Assembly (NCBI GenBank): GCA_023974075.1
Contig: JAMFTG010000238.1
Location: forward strand, 62,001 to 126,000
Length of the DNA: 64,000 bases
Source of the DNA: Chaenocephalus aceratus
Lineage: Eukaryota > Chordata > Actinopteri > Perciformes > Channichthyidae
Direction of reading: 5' to 3'
Positions 61,803-64,000 of this stretch are shown here, piece by piece. Positions within the stretch are counted from its first letter, which is position 1. Each line of letters starts with the position of its first letter. The notes beneath the pieces were generated by a model. It was given only the letters and a program-made list of their open reading frames with translations, had not been told where the DNA came from and searched no databases. Both the position numbers and the translations under genes were made by a program.

Positions 61803-62296
61803 CATGTATTCCTTGTATGAATAACCCAATAAAGACTTGCTTGAAACAACATGTGCCAGAGCCAGAGTCTAACCTTATTCACATCTCATATAACGTTGAT
61901 GCCCAGATAGATGCAGGTATATGATTCAGAAGTCTAGAGTGACAGGTACGTTTATTAATCCCGAGTGGGACAGTTAAAAACGTAACTCGAGATCAGTGAG
62001 TTGGTGAGCGGGGGAAAGCTTTATTATTACATGCAATACATGAACGCGGTCAACTGCGTTACACAGTTTCAAATTAGCTCACAGTGGTAGCTATCAAACC
62101 CGAGTAGCGTATGGCTTTGTAAGTGACAGGTACATTTATGAATCCCGAGTGGGACAGTTAAGAACGCGATCAGTGAGTTTGTGAACAGGGGATAACTTTA
62201 TTATCACATACAATACATGCAATACATGAATGCGGTCAACTTCGTTACACGGTTGCAAATGAGCTCACAGCGGTACATATCAAACTTGACAGCGTA
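61724..62296. other. Intergenic region with tandem duplication
   Basis: A (GT)n run lies at 61767-61800 and AATAAA at 61829. Two copies of about 185 bases start near 61940 and 62121 with GTGACAGGTAC(G/A)TTTAT(T/G)AATCCCGAGTGGGACAG, and continue through CTTTATTAT (minus-strand poly(A) signals at about 62020 and 62193) to CACAG(T/C)GGTA near 62080 and 62265. The second probably overlaps the 3' end of the small minus-strand gene. Confidence 0.75.
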
Positions 62297-62521
62297 TCAC
62301 TTTCTAACGAAATACTTATCGAGGGTATTGAGAACAACATTGGTTTCCACCGGGTTATTACCCGGACTCGAATACGTGGATGCTAGTACCGTGGACGAGC
62401 TAGGTTCTTCTAGCTGAGACACACGTACCCTGTTAGCCAAGCCCTCTAGGTATCGTATCATACAAGCACTTGTGGGTCCACGTGTCCCATCTCTCTTGTT
62501 CTCCGCTGCGGGGGAAGACAT
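62297..62521 (-). CDS. Small hypothetical protein, 74 residues
   Basis: Frame from the ATG at 62521 (MSSPAAENKRDG) to a stop at 62297, with natural protein composition (CMIRYLEGLANRVRV, VVLNTLDKYFVRK). It lies 12 bases downstream of the stop of the disordered-protein frame. No domain recognised; it may be the C-terminal end of the neighbour after a frame change. Confidence 0.35.
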   Translation of the reverse strand: MSSPAAENKRDGTRGPTSACMIRYLEGLANRVRVSQLEEPSSSTVLASTYSSPGNNPVETNVVLNTLDKYFVRK

Positions 62522-62532
62522 GATAACAACTC

Positions 62533-63901
62533 TCAGAAATGACAGTCGTAGTCGTGGGAGTCGCTTTCCTGCTCGCTCCACCCAGGCGTTACAGGCCTCT
62601 GGGTCACGGGATTGGACTCTAAGTCTTCGATATCAGAGTCGTCCCGGGCACGAAACGTCACGTTAGATTCCCACGGATCACGGCACTCGTCGATCGACTC
62701 GTCTAACGTGCCCCGATGGCTATCCCGCTCTCCCTTGTGACCAGATGACTCTCGTTGAGTGACCGCAATAGGGAAAGTAGCTTGATATGTCTCAGCGGCC
62801 GCATCTACACCCTCTCCGCGTACCTTTGGCACCTGGGGCCGTGACACACCGGGACTCTCGTGGGAAGGCGAGCCTGGGCGGCTGCTCACGCGTTGTGCGT
62901 CGAGAGCCTCTCTTGGCTCCTCGGACCTCTCGGAATCTGCCCCTTCGGATCCCCTCGCGACCGTATTCTCGCGGGTGTCCTTTCGAGTGTTCTCACCGGG
63001 GCTTCTCTCCTCCCGCTCGACGGGGGAACGATCTCGGTGCACCCGGGACCTCTCGCGTCCTCTTAATACGTCTCTGTTGTCGCGGGCGCCCCTTCGAGTG
63101 TTCTCGTGGGGTCTTCTATCCTTGCTGCGGGCGCCCCTTTGACTGTTCTCGCGATGTCCTATCTTCCCACGATGTCTTCTCTCCTCACGATGTCTTCTCT
63201 CTCCTCGCTCTGTACCGCCAACGGGGGAACGAGCTCGCGGGTCAGCTTCTCCCGGCGTGTCCTTTCGGGGGGGACTTGTCTTCTACACCGGGGCGCTGAG
63301 CATCGGTGTCTTCGGAATCCTCGGCGCTCGCGCTGGACCCGTCCTCGCTGGTGCGAGAAGAGAACTTAGCCTTTGTGCGTTTCACGCGTTTTACACGGGA
63401 ATTCACCAAATCGTCATCCGATCCAGAGGAGACAGAGTTCGATTTGCGCTTACCCAGAACAACGCCCTCCGCCCTATCGCCCCGGGTATCCCCGGGTGAC
63501 TCGCTGCCTTCTCCCGATTCCGAAACCGTGCTCTTGACATTGCGTTCGGGCGAGGCTTCGTCGGAGCCAGAGTTCTCAGAGTCGGGTACGCGCTGTACCT
63601 GCGCGATGCGCTTGTACTTGGGCTTGTCCGTTATGTTCCTTGACCCATTTGCCAGCCTCGCACGTTTAGCTTGTTGACAGAACGCAGCTTCGCCCACTTT
63701 TTCCCGCTCTTCTTCACTGCTGTATTCCTCCGATGTATTGTCATTGATGAAGCTACCCGTCTCAGAGTATTGACCCACGGACTGTTCCTCGTCGTAGTCC
63801 TGGGTGTCGGCCAGGTCTTGTCCGCGTTCCTCGATATCGTCGTCATTCCCAGCGTACTCTTCGTCCTCCTCACACCACCTATCGTCAGCAACGGTCAGCA
63901 A
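62533..63901 (-). pseudogene. Disordered acidic protein, probably frameshifted
   Basis: Two minus-strand frames, 63901-63242 (219 residues) and 63042-62533 (169 residues), both rich in Glu, Asp, Ser and Arg. The first has basic clusters (VKRVKRTKAKF, LGKRKSNS) that look nuclear and a casein-kinase-type SGSDDDL stretch. Between 63060 and 63240 the plus strand carries short repeats (GATGTCTTCTCTC..TCACGATGTC). One gene with a frame change at 63040-63240 is the simplest reading. It resembles regulatory immediate-early or transactivator-type proteins only in composition. Confidence 0.4.
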
Positions 63902-64000
63902 ATCACTCCACCGACTGCGGCACGGACTGCGGACCCGCGAAGAGCGGGCCCCGTTGTAGCTGTTTGGGATACGCGATCCGGCTTCGCCGAGCTTATCCGA
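63902..64000. other. Right edge of the window
   Basis: Ninety-nine bases without an assignable feature. The minus-strand gene ending at 62533 may begin here or beyond the window. Confidence 0.3.

Noticed and set aside
9380..64000. piggyBac transposase or terminal inverted repeats, as in Teratorn
   Set aside because: No transposase-like frame or element end was seen in the window; they could lie outside.
1..64000. CRISPR arrays, tRNA or rRNA genes
   Set aside because: No direct repeats with regular unique spacers and no cloverleaf or rRNA-like sequence were noticed; the tandem repeats present are satellites or copied gene ends.

Overview
The window looks like teleost-fish DNA carrying two nested viral elements. 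From the left edge to about 9379 lies most of a gamma-type endogenous retrovirus (5' LTR outside the window): gag, pol and env are open over nearly their whole length and a 588-bp 3' LTR follows. Its Env resembles the env family common in percomorph fishes. The reading frame that begins at the first base after the LTR (9380) encodes a PD-(D/E)XK nuclease, so the retrovirus appears to have inserted into a protein-coding gene of a second, much larger element.

That second element fills 9380-64000. It is GC-richer, has short intergenic spaces, TATA boxes, AATAAA signals on both strands and genes on both strands, as in a large nuclear DNA virus. The best guess is an endogenous or integrated alloherpesvirus-like element (the Teratorn-type elements of fish genomes are the known precedent). 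I could not recognise a capsid, terminase or DNA polymerase gene, so the family assignment is inference. Layout: 9.4-17.3 kb holds badly frameshifted replication-type genes (PD-(D/E)XK nuclease, XPG/FEN-like nuclease, coiled-coil gene, SF1 helicase); 17.4-18.2 kb is a tandem repeat; 18.2-30.1 kb holds a chitinase-fold-like protein, a cyclin, possible BIR and winged-helix genes, an Mcl-1-like gene with introns and two pyrin-domain genes; 30.6-37.1 kb has membrane/secretory glycoproteins; 37.3-38.3 kb an SH2-domain gene; 38.3-50 kb large minus-strand genes of unknown role, one with a kinase-like C-terminal region; 50.1-53.7 kb a Cys-rich gene, a spliced double dsRBD gene and a small membrane protein; 54.1-56.5 kb a histone-H1-like gene with decayed copies and a 15-bp repeat; 56.7-61.7 kb a protein kinase and a USP18-like protease; 62.3-63.9 kb disordered acidic proteins.

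Read together, the accessory genes form an apparent host-control set: apoptosis (Mcl-1-like, BIR-like), inflammasome (pyrin domains), interferon/ISG15 (USP18-like), dsRNA sensing (dsRBDs), signalling (SH2, kinase) and cell cycle (cyclin, E2F-like winged helices). The Mcl-1-like gene retains introns where fish and mammalian mcl1 have them, which argues for capture of genomic DNA. Many genes carry single-base frameshifts while others are clean. Decay after endogenisation and assembly indels are both possible, and sequence alone cannot separate them.
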